Assembly: GCA_035555315.1 (NCBI GenBank)
Contig: DATMGU010000044.1
Coordinates: 89,454-153,453, forward strand
Source: DATMGU01 sp035555315
GTDB lineage: Bacteria > Pseudomonadota > Alphaproteobacteria > ATCC43930 > CGMCC-115725
DNA length: 64,000 nucleotides
Reading direction: 5' to 3'
Both the position numbers and the translations under genes were made by a program. Under the pieces are notes generated by a model. The model ran no database searches and was not told the origin of the DNA. It saw nothing but the letters and a program-made list of their open reading frames with translations. Shown here one piece after another: positions 7,874 to 15,795 of the stretch (positions within the stretch are counted from its first letter, which is position 1; every line of letters begins with the position of its first letter).

Positions 7874-8131
7874 TCAGTCTGGCAATTCGTCGTCCGGGCG
7901 AGGCGTTTCGCCGCCGGGGCGGGTCAGCAAGCGGATCGCCGCTTCGGGATCGCCACGGCCGTTCCGGTCCGCGAAGAAGGCCTCGGCCGTCGTGATCGCC
8001 GCGAGCTTTTCGGCCGCCGCCATCACCAGGAACTGGTTCATGCTGGTGCCGTCGGCCGCCGCCAATTTTTCGACCGCCGCCTTCAAGGAAATCGGCAGTC
8101 GCAGGGAAAAAGTCGAAACTCTGGTTGTCAT
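7874..8131 (-). CDS. Orphan ribbon-helix-helix antitoxin, HicB-like/Arc type
   Basis: An 85-residue protein from ATG 8131 (minus strand), preceded by a strong GGAGG seven bases away. An upstream GTG at 8146 would add five residues but lacks that spacing. The N-terminus, TRVSTFSLRLPISLKAAVEK then MNQFLVMAAAEKLAA, is a classic ribbon-helix-helix of the group labelled HicB-family antitoxins. The C-terminal tail (RNGRGDPEAAIRLLTRPGGE...) is charged and flexible and would normally wrap a toxin. No toxin gene follows on the minus strand, so it is an orphan. Its 5' end is duplicated at 6461-6498. Confidence 0.75.
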   Translation of the reverse strand: MTTRVSTFSLRLPISLKAAVEKLAAADGTSMNQFLVMAAAEKLAAITTAEAFFADRNGRGDPEAAIRLLTRPGGETPRPDDELPD

Positions 8132-8186
8132 GTGCGTATCCTCCACACGGCAAAGACTACCCGATGGCGACAGCGGCTTGAAAGGC
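8109..8186. repeat. Direct repeat, copy B, plus detached higA 3' end
   Basis: Positions 8109-8167 repeat 6461-6519 with two mismatches. Positions 8151-8186 also match the end of higA (6987-7022) with two mismatches in 36, and still spell KDYPMATAA-stop. So the 3' end of a second higA copy abuts the start region of the orphan antitoxin. The segment is a recombination scar, not a gene. Confidence 0.8.
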
Positions 8187-8237
8187 GACGCACCATGATG
8201 ACGTCCGGATCATGACCCTGGAAAAGGCCGTCCGAGC

Positions 8238-9245
8238 ATGAGCCGGCCCAGCCGCCGGACTTTGCTGGCCACGGCCGCGGTCTTCGCGATCCTGCCGGGC
8301 CGCGCCCGCGCGGCGGAGTGGACCGCGCGGCAGTTCCATAACCAGCCTGAGGAAAGCCACCAGCACCGTTTCCTGGTGGATTTGTGGGCGGCGGTGCGCG
8401 AGCAGACGGGCGGCCGCCTGGATGTCAGCGTGCATGCGCGCGACGGCGACGTGGCGGGCTCCGACCCCGGCGCGCTCGCCATGCTGCGCTCGGGCGAGCT
8501 GGAGTTCTTCTCGCTGATGGGCGGCATCCTGGGCAACGCGGTGCCGTCGGCCGAAATCCAGGGGCTGCCGTTCGCTTTCACCAGCCCCGAGCAAGCCTAT
8601 GCCGCCGCGGACGGGCCGCTGGGCGCCTATATCGGCCGGGAGTGCGAGGCCGCCGGCATCCATCGTTTCCAGCGGGGCTTATTGGAGAACGGGTTCCGGC
8701 ATATCACAATGGCGGACCGGCCGATCCGCACCGCCGACGATCTCGCCGGCATGCGGATGCGGGTGCCGGACGGACAGATGTTCCGCGACCTGTTCACCGC
8801 CCTCGATGCCGTGCCGGTGACGGTGAACATCCGCGAGCTCTACGACAGCCTGCGCGACCACCGGGTGGACGGGCAGGAGAACCCGCTGGTCGTGACCGAG
8901 GTGAACCGGCTTTACGAGGTCACGCGCTATCTCTCGATGACCGGGCATATGTGGTCGGGCTTCAACGAGCTGGCCAACCTCGCGTTCTGGCGACGCCTGC
9001 CCGGGGATGTGCAGGATGTGGTGACCCGCAACGTCGACATCCATGTGGCCCGGCAGCGCGCCTATACCGACCAGCTCAACAAGGAACTGGAGACGAGCCT
9101 GGTCGGACGCGGCCTCGTGCTGAACGTGGCCGATGCCGGCAGCTTTCGGCGCAAGCTGGGCGGCGAATTTTACGCGCGCTGGAAGGGCCTGGTCGGCACC
9201 CAGGCCTGGACCCTGCTGGAAGACCAGGTGGGGAAGCTGGGATGA
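8238..9245 (+). CDS. TRAP transporter solute receptor, DctP family, orphan
   Basis: A 335-residue periplasmic substrate-binding protein of TRAP carriers. The signal peptide is twin-arginine-like (RPSRRTLLATAAVFAILPG), cleaving after ARA. The DctP fold is shown by TSPEQAYAAADGPLGAYI, LENGFRHITMADRPI, DLAGMRMRVPDGQMFRDLF and the ligand-arginine segment R-M-R-V-P near residue 175. Family members bind carboxylates such as C4-dicarboxylates or sugar acids through that Arg. No membrane DctQ/DctM genes are adjacent, so the receptor must use a permease elsewhere or is a remnant. Confidence 0.85.
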   Translation: MSRPSRRTLLATAAVFAILPGRARAAEWTARQFHNQPEESHQHRFLVDLWAAVREQTGGRLDVSVHARDGDVAGSDPGALAMLRSGELEFFSLMGGILGNAVPSAEIQGLPFAFTSPEQAYAAADGPLGAYIGRECEAAGIHRFQRGLLENGFRHITMADRPIRTADDLAGMRMRVPDGQMFRDLFTALDAVPVTVNIRELYDSLRDHRVDGQENPLVVTEVNRLYEVTRYLSMTGHMWSGFNELANLAFWRRLPGDVQDVVTRNVDIHVARQRAYTDQLNKELETSLVGRGLVLNVADAGSFRRKLGGEFYARWKGLVGTQAWTLLEDQVGKLG

Positions 9246-9483
9246 GGAGTGCCGGGCCGGATGACGCGGGACTTCGGCAAGCGTAGGGCGGAAAAGCGCG
9301 GCGTCATCCGCCACTTTTGGCTGTGGCCCCACCTTCGCTGATCGGCCATCCGATGCGGCTGTTCATCCCCATCGCCGAAGCCGCGCGGCGGCTTTCGTCG
9401 TCCTGATCGAACGTTACCCTTCGTTCGACCAACACCGGAGGGTGCGATCTTCTTCGCATCGAATATTTGAAAAATGGGAGGGA

Positions 9484-10263
9484 ATGGTGGTCGCTCGAAG
9501 ATTTGTCGTCCTGATGCCTGTGTTCGCCGCCGTCGCTTTGCAGGCCTGTACCGCCCGTACAACGGATCCCGCGATCGTCACATCCGTCGAAGCCGGCAAA
9601 TGGGTTGTCGTCGCCACGACCGCCGACCGAAGAATGTTCGCGATTGGGGCGAACGGTAGAATGTGCGGCGAGGCTCCGGCCAGCGTGGCCGAAAATCTGT
9701 CGGCCAACGCGGCTATTTCCGGTAAGGCCTCCGTGAGCGGGCCATCGATACCGGCCGTGGGCGGGGAGGGCAACGTCGCCACCAACAACGATACGTCCAT
9801 CCAGAATGTGGCGAAGAAATCGCAGGGCCTCATGTTGTATGAGGATCATGTGGCGGCGATATGCTCGGTTTTTCTGAGCGATCCGAGCATGACGTGGGCG
9901 GATTACGTCGCCGCCATCAACCAAATAGCCGCGGCGTCGGTACAAATCATCGCTCTGGAAATACAGGTAACGAACGGCAAGATCGGCCCCAACATAACCA
10001 CGCCGGTCGTGCTGGATGTCGCCCCTACGCCCGCGCCTGTGTCTGGGCCCACGCCCGCCTCTCCCCTGGCACCGGCGGCCGGGAAGACGCCCCCCGCCGC
10101 CGGCGAAACGGGAAAGAGCGCTGTGCCCGCGCCGGCCGTTGGGAAATCCGCGCCCTCCGCGACGCTAGCACCGACCGCTCCCGCCGCGACGGCGGCGGAT
10201 GCCCGGGCGGCCGCCGATTCGGCAAAGGCCATCCTGGCGCCACCTAAGGCGGCTCCCAACTGA
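9484..10263 (+). CDS. Putative lipoprotein with Pro/Ala-rich tail
   Basis: About 259 residues from ATG 9484. The start VVARRFVVLMPVFAAVALQAC ends in a lipobox Cys (LQAC), so the mature protein is probably lipid-anchored. A globular region follows (VTSVEAGKWVVVATTADRRM, then helical segments ending near AAINQIAAASVQIIALEIQV). The last 90 residues are a low-complexity Pro/Ala/Thr tail that may cross the periplasm or wall. A GGGAGGG site sits so close that GTG 9487 or 9490 may be the real start. No family recognised. It lies alone between the TRAP receptor and the DUF2079 gene. Confidence 0.6.
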   Translation: MVVARRFVVLMPVFAAVALQACTARTTDPAIVTSVEAGKWVVVATTADRRMFAIGANGRMCGEAPASVAENLSANAAISGKASVSGPSIPAVGGEGNVATNNDTSIQNVAKKSQGLMLYEDHVAAICSVFLSDPSMTWADYVAAINQIAAASVQIIALEIQVTNGKIGPNITTPVVLDVAPTPAPVSGPTPASPLAPAAGKTPPAAGETGKSAVPAPAVGKSAPSATLAPTAPAATAADARAAADSAKAILAPPKAAPN

Positions 10264-10445
10264 CTATCCGCATATGGGCCGGAAGCACAGCGACCCGGCG
10301 GTGGAGTCCGCCCCAAAATGCATTGTCATCGGCATGTCGCCTCTATAACAAGCGGCTGACAATTCGGGGGGCCGGGTCGGCTTGACCAGCCGTTAGTCTG
10401 CCCGCGCGCCCGTTAGATCTATCGTCACGAAGGAACTCCCGACAG

Positions 10446-11873
10446 ATGCAGGTTCGTCACGTCGCCGGCAGCGCCGCTGGCAACGCCACGCTGACCCGGA
10501 CTTGGCTCGCCTGCTTCGCCTTCACGGCATGGTTCGCCGTGGTGTTCTGGGCCAAGGTCCGGATGCTCCATCACGGCATTCTGCTGACCGACATCTATAT
10601 GTTCGCCAACAGTATCGTGAACACCCACCCGCTCGACGGCGAGATCCTGTTCAGCGCCATCCAGGCGGAATCGCGCGGTTTCGTTTCCATTCTGCAGGAT
10701 CACTTTTCGCCGATCCTCCTGCTGTTCACACCCTTTCCGCGCGTCTTCGGTCCGGATGCCCTGTTGTTGTTCCTCATGGCGGTGCAAACAGCCGGTCCGC
10801 TGGTGTTGGCGGGGATCCTCTACGGTCAGCTTTGCCGCCTGTCCAGCAAGGCCGGCTCGTACTACCCGCTGCTCGCGGCGCTCGCTTATCTCTGCAATCC
10901 CGGCACCGTCTTGGCGTGCTTGGATTCCGCGGCCGGTTTCCATCAGGACAGCCTCTACCCGATCGCCATCGGCGCGTTGTTCTTCGCCATGCTGAACAGA
11001 CGGCGCGTGCTGAGCATCCTGTCCCTGGTCGGCCTGTTCCTGATCAAGGAAAACGCAGTGCTCTATGCCCTGCCGGCCAGCCTGGTAGGCCTCGTCCTGG
11101 ATCGGGATCGGTGGCGGCGATCCATCTATGGCTGGATGCTCGGCCTGTCGGTCGTCGGCGGTGCCACGGCGCTTGTCGGCTCGCCGTATTTCTTCCGGAC
11201 CCAGAACGCCTATGTCAAATCGGGCCTATCCCGGTTGGGTTGGGAAAATGCCGGGAACGTCCTGTGGCTGCTGCGCAGCCATTGGCCCGGCTATCTCCTG
11301 CTGCTGTGGCCGGCTCTGCTGTTCCCCGCCGTGATCCTGGTGATTCTGCCCGATCTGGGCGTGTTCACCTTCTTCAAAATCAACGCCAAGGACTGGCACG
11401 ACTTTCCGGTACTCGCCGTCTTCGCCTGCGCCGCGGCCCTGGCCGGGCTGGGGTATTTCGATCGGGCGCGCAACCGATGGACCCGCCCGGTCCTCGTGCT
11501 CACCGCCCTGGCCGGCATCCTGCTCGGCGCCAAGGTCGGCTCCGACGATTACCGCAAGGCCATGCGGCAACGGATCGCGATATCGGATAGCGAGGTGGCC
11601 GCCGCCGCCGCCCTGGTGCCGTTCGATTGCCCGGTCGGTGCGGACGACCGGATCATGCAGCATTTCGTCGACCGTCCGACCTTGCTATACGTCAGGCAGG
11701 GCCGAGCCGCCGCCTATCTGGTCCTGGTCGAGCCCATGAAACCGGAAGATGCCCAGCTTCTCGGCTGGAGCGGACAGACCGCCTTTCAACCTGTCGGGCG
11801 ATCGGGACGGATCTCGGTGTTTCGAAATCCGGCTGTTTCCTGCCCGGCCCCGTATCGACGGACGATATTCTAG
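10446..11873 (+). CDS. DUF2079 polytopic membrane protein
   Basis: A 475-residue inner-membrane protein with about nine to ten hydrophobic helices. The segment HFSPILLLFTPFPRVFGPDA, the GFHQDSLYPIAIGALFFAML stretch and LFLIKENAVLYALPASLVG match the DUF2079 pattern, a GT-C-like membrane fold related to glycosyl- or mannosyl-transferases of unknown substrate. The short C-terminal soluble part (about residues 390-475) is in the position of the periplasmic domain in GT-C proteins. Convergent with the NodS-like methyltransferase downstream. The function is not established for the family. Confidence 0.72.
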   Translation: MQVRHVAGSAAGNATLTRTWLACFAFTAWFAVVFWAKVRMLHHGILLTDIYMFANSIVNTHPLDGEILFSAIQAESRGFVSILQDHFSPILLLFTPFPRVFGPDALLLFLMAVQTAGPLVLAGILYGQLCRLSSKAGSYYPLLAALAYLCNPGTVLACLDSAAGFHQDSLYPIAIGALFFAMLNRRRVLSILSLVGLFLIKENAVLYALPASLVGLVLDRDRWRRSIYGWMLGLSVVGGATALVGSPYFFRTQNAYVKSGLSRLGWENAGNVLWLLRSHWPGYLLLLWPALLFPAVILVILPDLGVFTFFKINAKDWHDFPVLAVFACAAALAGLGYFDRARNRWTRPVLVLTALAGILLGAKVGSDDYRKAMRQRIAISDSEVAAAAALVPFDCPVGADDRIMQHFVDRPTLLYVRQGRAAAYLVLVEPMKPEDAQLLGWSGQTAFQPVGRSGRISVFRNPAVSCPAPYRRTIF

Positions 11874-11903
11874 CCGCCCGCCGCCGCATTCTCAAACGGT
11901 CTC

Positions 11904-12686
11904 TTAAAGCGCCGCCGGCGCTTCCAGGCTGGATTTTTCCAGCAAGGTGGCCAGAAAGAAAGCGCGTTTATGTTCGGCGATCTGGTTGAGGCCGGCCGCC
12001 CAGCGGAACGAGTTGTGGATGTGCCGGGTCATCCGCGATGCCGGATCGACGGTGAAAAAGAAGTGGTTGACCAGCAACAACACGCCGCCCGGCGCCAGCA
12101 GATCCTGCATCTTCGCCGCGATGGTCTTCAACCGATCGTCGCTGAGCGGAGAGAGGTAATAGAGTGTGTCGGCCAGCACGATGAGATCGAACCGGCGCTC
12201 CCGCGCATCGAAATCCATCACATCGGCATGGGCGAATTCGAGGTTGTCGAAGCTGAGTGAGCGTTCCCGCGCCTCGGTTACCGCGTTGCGCGAGATGTCC
12301 AGACCGAGAACCGTGTCGCCGAACGGCGCCAGCTGTCGCGCCAGCACGCCCAGGCCGCAGCCGATGTCGAGCACGTCGTGATAGCGCCGTCCGGGCAGCA
12401 TCGAGATCATCCGCTCGTATTTCTGCCGCTGATACCGGTATTGCGGAAGGGCCGCGCCGAAGGGGTCGGGACGCGTGCCGTAAAGTTTGTCGAAGGCCCC
12501 TTCCAACCCGAGTTTCGATCGGAGCCGTTCGAGGGCCGCATCCGCCCGCGCGCTGCGGATCCAGAAAGCGATATCCCGGAGCGTCATGAAAAACCGCGTC
12601 GGCGCTTTAGCCAACTGGGTGGGGGCCAATTGGGTGGGGGCTAGCGGTACGGGAGCGAGTGGCGCTGATGCGGGAAGATCGAGCAA
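11904..12686 (-). CDS. SAM-dependent methyltransferase, NodS-like
   Basis: A 260-residue class I methyltransferase. Motif I VLDIGCGLGVLARQLA, motif post-I TVLGLDIS, and DLIVLADTLYYLS are clear. The upstream DPFG...QYRYQRQKYERMISML segment resembles the NodS family, whose founding member N-methylates chitooligosaccharide backbones; the substrate here is open. The start is TTG 12686 with AAGGGG five bases upstream. The first 33 residues are a Pro/Ala/Leu repeat (APLAPVPLAPTQLAPTQLA) made by a 15-bp tandem duplication. ATG 12587 is an alternative start that would remove it. Confidence 0.78.
   Translation of the reverse strand: MLDLPASAPLAPVPLAPTQLAPTQLAKAPTRFFMTLRDIAFWIRSARADAALERLRSKLGLEGAFDKLYGTRPDPFGAALPQYRYQRQKYERMISMLPGRRYHDVLDIGCGLGVLARQLAPFGDTVLGLDISRNAVTEARERSLSFDNLEFAHADVMDFDARERRFDLIVLADTLYYLSPLSDDRLKTIAAKMQDLLAPGGVLLLVNHFFFTVDPASRMTRHIHNSFRWAAGLNQIAEHKRAFFLATLLEKSSLEAPAAL
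12610..12639. repeat. 15-bp tandem duplication in methyltransferase 5' end
   Basis: Two adjacent 15-bp units (GCCAA(C/T)TGGGTGGGG on the plus strand) at 12610-12624 and 12625-12639, with a degenerate third part after. In the minus-strand gene they encode LAPTQ twice, so the duplication keeps the frame. Confidence 0.8.
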
Positions 12687-12945
12687 ATCGGCCCCTTATT
12701 CTCGTTATCGTGAGGTGCCGTTGGCTGGTTCCGGTGAAGCGTCCGACAGTGCCGCTTCCCGCACAGCTACACATGGAAGCCTGATTTGTGTCCAGCGGAT
12801 AAGATGTGACCGTTCTGTTGCCGCTCTCATGCCGCCGGAATGAACGGTCGGTATCCCCACTTTCCGGCCCGGCGCCGTTCGTGTACCCCTGCACTGTTCG
12901 TGTAGCCCTGGGCCGCTCGCGTGCCTCAAGATCGGAGTTTTCCGA

Positions 12946-13692
12946 ATGCCCGACAATCCCGACCGCCTCATCGTGCTGGAGGGGGCCACCAATTTTCGCG
13001 ATCTGGGCGGCTACGCGACCGACGAGGGGCGCACGCTGCGCTGGGGCATGGTCTATCGGGCCGATGGGCTCGGTCGGCTGACCGATCGCGATCATGACCG
13101 GCTGGCGGGGCTGGGCATCCGGTCGGTCGTGGATTTCCGCTGCGATGCGGAGCGGGCGCGCCTCCCCAACCGGCTGCCGACGGACCTCGCCGGGCGGACG
13201 CATCATTTGTCGATCGAGCCCGGCCGGCGCGATGTCCTGCTGGCCCATCTCGACGCCAAGACCGCCAAGCCCGAGCATGGGCGAGATCACATGATCGACG
13301 TCTATCGCAGCTTTCCGATCGAACACGCCGCTCAATTCCGACGGTTTTTCGAGCTGCTGCTGGATGACGAGGCGGTTCCGCTAGTGTTCCATTGCGCCGC
13401 GGGCAAGGACCGCACCGGCTTCGCCGCCGCCCTGTTCCTGATGGCGCTGGGCGTGCATGCCGAGACGGTGCGCGCCGATTATCTGCTGACCAACCGCCAT
13501 TGGCGCAATGTCAGCCCCGGCCTGCTGCCGCCCGACGTGCTGGCGCCGATCATCGCGGCGGATCTCGACTACCTCGATGCGGGTTTGGCGGCGATCGACC
13601 ATGCCCATGGCTCTATCGACGCGTTCTTCGAGCAGTGCCTCGGCCTGGATGCCGGCAACCGCGCCCGGCTGCGCGACAAATTCATGGCATAG
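12946..13692 (+). CDS. Tyrosine-protein phosphatase, MptpB/Y_phosphatase3 type
   Basis: A 248-residue dual-specificity-like phosphatase. The N-terminal GATNFRDLGGYATDEGRTLRWG segment and the P-loop HCAAGKDRTG (Cys150, Arg156, C-X5-R with Lys in the loop) identify the Y_phosphatase3 family, which includes mycobacterial PtpB and acts on phosphotyrosine and phosphoinositides. The lid helix region DYLLTNRHW follows. No signal peptide, so it is cytoplasmic unless exported another way. Two GTTCGTGTA direct repeats (12877-12885, 12896-12904) lie upstream and may belong to its promoter. Confidence 0.88.
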   Translation: MPDNPDRLIVLEGATNFRDLGGYATDEGRTLRWGMVYRADGLGRLTDRDHDRLAGLGIRSVVDFRCDAERARLPNRLPTDLAGRTHHLSIEPGRRDVLLAHLDAKTAKPEHGRDHMIDVYRSFPIEHAAQFRRFFELLLDDEAVPLVFHCAAGKDRTGFAAALFLMALGVHAETVRADYLLTNRHWRNVSPGLLPPDVLAPIIAADLDYLDAGLAAIDHAHGSIDAFFEQCLGLDAGNRARLRDKFMA

Positions 13693-13752
13693 ATCGGCAC
13701 GGCGCATCCCAACCACGCGGTCTAACCCCGCATGGTCAGACGTCGCTCCGCC

Positions 13753-15411
13753 TCATGCCGCGCGGATGTTCGCCAGGAAGTGCGCGATTTCGGTGCGCAA
13801 GATCCGCGCCTGCTCGCTGAGTTCCTCGGCCGAGGCGAAGACTTGCTCGGCCGCGGCACCGGTCTCGCTGGCCGCCTGGTCGACGCCGGCGATGTTGGAC
13901 GAGACCTCTGTCGTGCCTTTGGCGGCTTCTTGCACGTTGCGTGCGATCTCTCGTGTCGCGGCGTCCTGTTCTTCGACCGCCGTGGCGATTGTCGTCGCGA
14001 TCTCGTTGATCGAGGTGATCGTGCCGGAGATGCCCCCGATCGCCTGGACCGCGTCGTCGGTCGCACCCCGCATCGAGGCGACCTGCGCCGAGATCTCCTC
14101 GGTCGCTTCCGCCGTCTGGGTGGCAAGGCTTTTGACCTCGGAGGCGACGATCGCGAAGCCCCTGCCGGCTTCACCGGCACGCGCGGCCTCGATCGTCGCG
14201 TTGAGCGCCAGAAGGTTGGTCTGGCTGGCGATATCGCTGATCAGTTTCACCACGTCGCCGATTTTACGCGCCGCCGCCGAAAGGTCCCGTACGGCAAGGT
14301 TTGTGCGGCCAGCCTCGTTCACCGCCTGTCCGGCGATCATGGTCGACTGGGTTACTTGGCGGCCGATCTCGGCGACCGACGCGGAGAGTTCCTCGGTCGA
14401 CGACGCGACTGTCTGAACGTTGGTCGATGCCTGTTCCGCCGCGGCGGCGACGGCGGTCGCCTGCCGACTGGCTCCCTCGGCCGTCACCGATAGGCGCTGC
14501 GAGGTCGCCCGCATCCCTTTCGCCGACGCGGCGAGGTCGTCCAGTGCCACACGCACCAGATCGTCGAATGCCGCGATATGGGCCTCGACCGCCTGGTGGC
14601 GCTCCTCTTTGCGCAACTGTTCCTCGCGGCGCTCGGCCTGGAGGCGTTCGCCATCGAGGGCGTTCTGCTTGAACACTTCGACGGCCTTGGCCATCTGCCC
14701 GACCTCGTCCCTCCGCCCCAGGGCGGGAATCGGCAGATTCGTGTTGCCGCTCGCCAACTGGGTCATCGTTCCCGTGATCGCGGCGATCGGTCGGGCGATG
14801 CTGCGGGCGATGAGGAGCGCGATACAGATGCCGATGGCCACCGTCACGCCCAATCCAACGAGCAAGACCCAGAATGAGAACGCACCGACCTCGGCGGCAT
14901 TCTGCCGGAAATTGAACCCCTCCTCCTTGGCCGCTTCGACCAGGATATCCAGCTTTCCTTCGACCTTCTGCAGCAGATTCTCCTTCTCGCCGAGCAGCGG
15001 CGCCAGCTCCGCCGGCGTCGCCGTGGCGAGCATCCGTTTCGTCAGCCGGCTCCAATCGGCGAGGACGGCTTTGACTCCACCGACCAGGGCAACGCCGCCG
15101 GTGCCAGGCAAACGCTCCTGCACGATCGCCAAATCGTCGAGGACCGCGGTTTCGAGCTCCGCGATCGGCGCCGCCGAATCCCGCGGCTTCTTCCCCGAAC
15201 TCGACAGGGCGGCGGCGGTCAGCGCTCGATCGAGGCGGAGAAAATTCGCCACCGCGCTGCGCGCGGAGTCGGTCGCCATCATCGGCCGATCATAGAGTTC
15301 GCCGGTCATGGCGCTCGTCCGACCAATGATCGTCATCGCAAAAAACCCCATCGCGGAGCTGATCACGATCACGACCGATAGGCCGGCTAGCAGTCTTGTA
15401 CGTATCTTCAC
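13753..15411 (-). CDS. Methyl-accepting chemotaxis protein
   Basis: A 552-residue chemoreceptor. TM1 is at about residues 8-30, followed by a periplasmic four-helix-bundle-like sensor (about 35-175), TM2 near 178-200, a HAMP domain (RSIARPIAAITGTMTQLASG onward, about 200-260) and a long coiled signalling domain. The hairpin tip EAARAGEAGRGFAIVASEVK is near residue 415 and couples to CheA/CheW. It lacks the C-terminal NWETF-type tether for CheR. It follows the cupredoxin gene by 31 bp and the peroxidase gene on the same strand, an unusual link suggesting redox or oxidant sensing; that link is inference. Confidence 0.9.
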   Translation of the reverse strand: MKIRTRLLAGLSVVIVISSAMGFFAMTIIGRTSAMTGELYDRPMMATDSARSAVANFLRLDRALTAAALSSSGKKPRDSAAPIAELETAVLDDLAIVQERLPGTGGVALVGGVKAVLADWSRLTKRMLATATPAELAPLLGEKENLLQKVEGKLDILVEAAKEEGFNFRQNAAEVGAFSFWVLLVGLGVTVAIGICIALLIARSIARPIAAITGTMTQLASGNTNLPIPALGRRDEVGQMAKAVEVFKQNALDGERLQAERREEQLRKEERHQAVEAHIAAFDDLVRVALDDLAASAKGMRATSQRLSVTAEGASRQATAVAAAAEQASTNVQTVASSTEELSASVAEIGRQVTQSTMIAGQAVNEAGRTNLAVRDLSAAARKIGDVVKLISDIASQTNLLALNATIEAARAGEAGRGFAIVASEVKSLATQTAEATEEISAQVASMRGATDDAVQAIGGISGTITSINEIATTIATAVEEQDAATREIARNVQEAAKGTTEVSSNIAGVDQAASETGAAAEQVFASAEELSEQARILRTEIAHFLANIRAA

Positions 15412-15442
15412 GTGCTTTCTCCCGACCGCAGGCTCTATCGCG

Positions 15443-15763
15443 CTACTGGACTTTGACGGTCATTTTCATCTGGGGGTGGATCGCGCACTGCACGAGGGCG
15501 TCCCCTGCATGGTCGAATTTTATCTCGCTCGACTCACCGGCCTTTTGCATCTTCAGATCGAAGGCGACCCCAGGTGTGTTCGAGTAGACGTTGTGTGTGA
15601 TCGGATCCTTATTCGTGTAGGTGACCGAGTCGCCAACCTTGATGGTGACCTCCGTCTCGGAGAATTTCTTACCGTCCTGAAACACAACAACGTTATCCGC
15701 GCGGGCCGATGACGCCATGCCGATGAAGACGGCGAGGGACAACGCGCAAGCTTTATTGAACAT
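15443..15763 (-). CDS. Periplasmic type-1 copper protein (cupredoxin)
   Basis: A 106-residue plastocyanin/pseudoazurin-like electron carrier. A signal peptide (LAVFIGMASSARA) precedes a beta-sandwich with the full type-1 copper site: His57 (THNVYS), Cys93, His96 and Met99 (CAIHPQM). It is encoded 32 bp downstream of the dihaem peroxidase on the same strand, so it is the likely electron donor or acceptor for that enzyme. Confidence 0.88.
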   Translation of the reverse strand: MFNKACALSLAVFIGMASSARADNVVVFQDGKKFSETEVTIKVGDSVTYTNKDPITHNVYSNTPGVAFDLKMQKAGESSEIKFDHAGDALVQCAIHPQMKMTVKVQ

Positions 15764-15795
15764 GGCCGGATCCTCGAATTATTGAATGTGGGCTT

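Noticed and set aside
11892..11905. 14-bp AAGAGACCGTTTGA shared with 27659-27672, considered as insertion-sequence ends
   Set aside because: No transposase or terminal inverted repeats around either copy; one copy lies at the end of the methyltransferase gene. Chance or a minor repeat cannot be separated.
12808..12849. GACCGTTC/GAACGGTC inverted repeat before the tyrosine phosphatase
   Set aside because: Only 8-bp arms with a 26-bp loop in GC-rich DNA; too weak to call a regulatory site.
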